The notes below the pieces were generated by a model that was given only the letters and a program-made list of their open reading frames with translations, was not told where the DNA came from and searched no databases. Positions 4,725 to 5,574 of a stretch of DNA of 5,574 nucleotides are shown in pieces. This DNA comes from DATHYZ01 sp035458865. Its GTDB lineage: Bacteria > Chloroflexota > Limnocylindria > Limnocylindrales > CSP1-4. The DNA is taken from NCBI GenBank assembly GCA_035458865.1, contig DATHYZ010000080.1, positions 1 to 5,574 of the forward strand, read 5' to 3'. The translations under genes were made by a program, and so were the position numbers. The stretch's first letter is position 1. Every line of letters starts with the position of its first letter.

Positions 4725-5574
4725 CTACTCGGCCTTCGCGTCGCCGAAGATCGTGTAGTGCCAGGGCTTCTCGGCCTCGCCGGTGAGCTCGATCATCACG
4801 TGCTTGACCTGGGTGTACTCCTCGAAGGAGTACATCGACATGTCCTTGCCGAAGCCCGACTGCTTGAAGCCGCCGTGGGGCATCTCGCTCGCCACCATGA
4901 GGTGGTCGTTCACCAGGACGTGGCCGAAGTTGAGCCGACGGGCGACGTTCATCGCCGTGAAGACGTTGGAGGTCCAGACCGAGCTGGCCAGGCCGTAGAT
5001 CGTGTCGTTGGCCATCGAGACGGCCTCGTCCGCGGTGTCGAAGGGGACGACGACGAGGACCGGCCCGAAGACCTCGCGCTGGACGATCTCGCTGTCCTGG
5101 GCGGCGCCGGTGATGAGCGTCGGCCGGTAGAAGGCCCCGCCCTCCAAGCCGGGCACGGACGGCCGCTCGCCGCCGCAGACGATCGTGGCGCCGGCCTCGC
5201 GGGCCCGCTGGACGAAGCCGTCCACCCGCTCGACCTGGGCCGAGCTGATGAGGGTCCCCAGGTCCGTGTCCGGCGCCATGGGGTCGCCGACCCGCACGCC
5301 CTCGAAGAGCTCGGCGATCCGGGCGACCAGCCGGTCGTGGACCGATCGCTCGACGTAGACCCGGGTCGCCGCCGTGCAGTCCTGGCCGCCGTTGATGAGG
5401 GCTCCCGCCGTCGCCCCGCGCGCCGCGGCCTCGAGGTCCGCGTCGGCGAAGACCAGGAGCGGGGCCTTGCCGCCGAGCTCGAGATGGACGCGCTTCAGGT
5501 TGCCGGAGGCGAGGGCCATGATCCGCCGCCCGGTCTCGGAGTCCCCCGTGAGCGAGACGAGGTCGACGTCCTGG
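4725..5574 (-). CDS. NAD-dependent aldehyde dehydrogenase, gamma-aminobutyraldehyde dehydrogenase-like (partial, N-terminus off the right edge)
   Basis: The C-terminal 282 residues of an aldehyde dehydrogenase, whose family is normally about 475-500 residues. The first full codon in the window is at 5573. The first visible residues, DVDLVSLTGDSETGRRI, belong to the cofactor-binding region. LELGGK carries the general-base glutamate, and GGQDCTAATRVYV carries the catalytic cysteine 34 residues later, the standard spacing. EVFGPVLVVVPF and NFGHVLVNDH follow, then EMPHGGFKQSGFGKDMSMYSFEEYTQVKHVM. The GQDCTA context and the EMPHGG-x-K-x-SG-x-GKDMSMY ending match gamma-aminobutyraldehyde dehydrogenases (PatD/YdcW), which oxidise 4-aminobutanal to GABA in putrescine breakdown. 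Betaine-aldehyde or other substrates cannot be excluded. A C-terminal tail (TGEAEKPWHYTIFGDAKAE) is longer than in E. coli PatD. The ATG at 5519 is internal, not the start. The ALDH family is certain, the substrate moderate. Confidence 0.92.
   Translation of the reverse strand, partial: QDVDLVSLTGDSETGRRIMALASGNLKRVHLELGGKAPLLVFADADLEAAARGATAGALINGGQDCTAATRVYVERSVHDRLVARIAELFEGVRVGDPMAPDTDLGTLISSAQVERVDGFVQRAREAGATIVCGGERPSVPGLEGGAFYRPTLITGAAQDSEIVQREVFGPVLVVVPFDTADEAVSMANDTIYGLASSVWTSNVFTAMNVARRLNFGHVLVNDHLMVASEMPHGGFKQSGFGKDMSMYSFEEYTQVKHVMIELTGEAEKPWHYTIFGDAKAE

Overview
The window is a very GC-rich bacterial chromosome segment with tight gene packing, GTG as well as ATG starts, and purine-rich Shine-Dalgarno sites. 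The gene content is a DUF1461/Lit-type membrane protein, a DUF4332 helix-hairpin-helix protein, a short MscS-related 'conserved TM helix' protein, and a secreted protein ending in a YDPATDTLTD...W-R pattern. This fits a high-GC monoderm-like lineage, most likely Chloroflexota and less likely Actinomycetota. That placement is inference from gene families only; no rRNA or marker gene is present.

Layout from left to right. Positions 1-2860 hold a four-gene minus-strand operon, transcribed right to left: a DUF4332 protein (2860 to 2471, GTG start), a DUF1461/Lit-like four-helix membrane protein (2466 to 1747, GTG start), moeA (1750 to 416) and moaC (from 395 or 419, running off the left edge). 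The lit-like/moeA junction is a 4-base ATGA overlap. The moeA/moaC junction has the same ATGA overlap if the upstream moaC start is used. DUF4332 and lit-like are 4 bases apart. A spacer at 2861-3012 contains a long nested hairpin just beyond the end of the next gene. Positions 3013-3780 hold a minus-strand MscS-related membrane protein. A 388-base divergent intergenic region (3781-4168) contains palindromes and, on the plus strand, a sigma70-like promoter, a possible 13-codon leader ORF, and two hairpins, the second of which masks the ribosome binding site of the plus-strand secreted-protein gene (4169-4582). A short convergent spacer with a GC-rich hairpin terminator follows. The 3' two-thirds of a minus-strand NAD-dependent aldehyde dehydrogenase, most like gamma-aminobutyraldehyde dehydrogenase, fills the rest and continues past the right edge.

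Function. MoaC acts in the first step of molybdenum cofactor synthesis (cyclic pyranopterin monophosphate formation) and MoeA in the last (molybdate insertion), so the left operon is mainly a Moco operon. The lit-like and DUF4332 genes at its head have no known Moco role. The aldehyde dehydrogenase would serve polyamine/putrescine catabolism or a related aldehyde oxidation. The most unusual stretch is the leader of the secreted-protein gene, whose geometry resembles translational attenuation. It could also be chance structure in GC-rich DNA.
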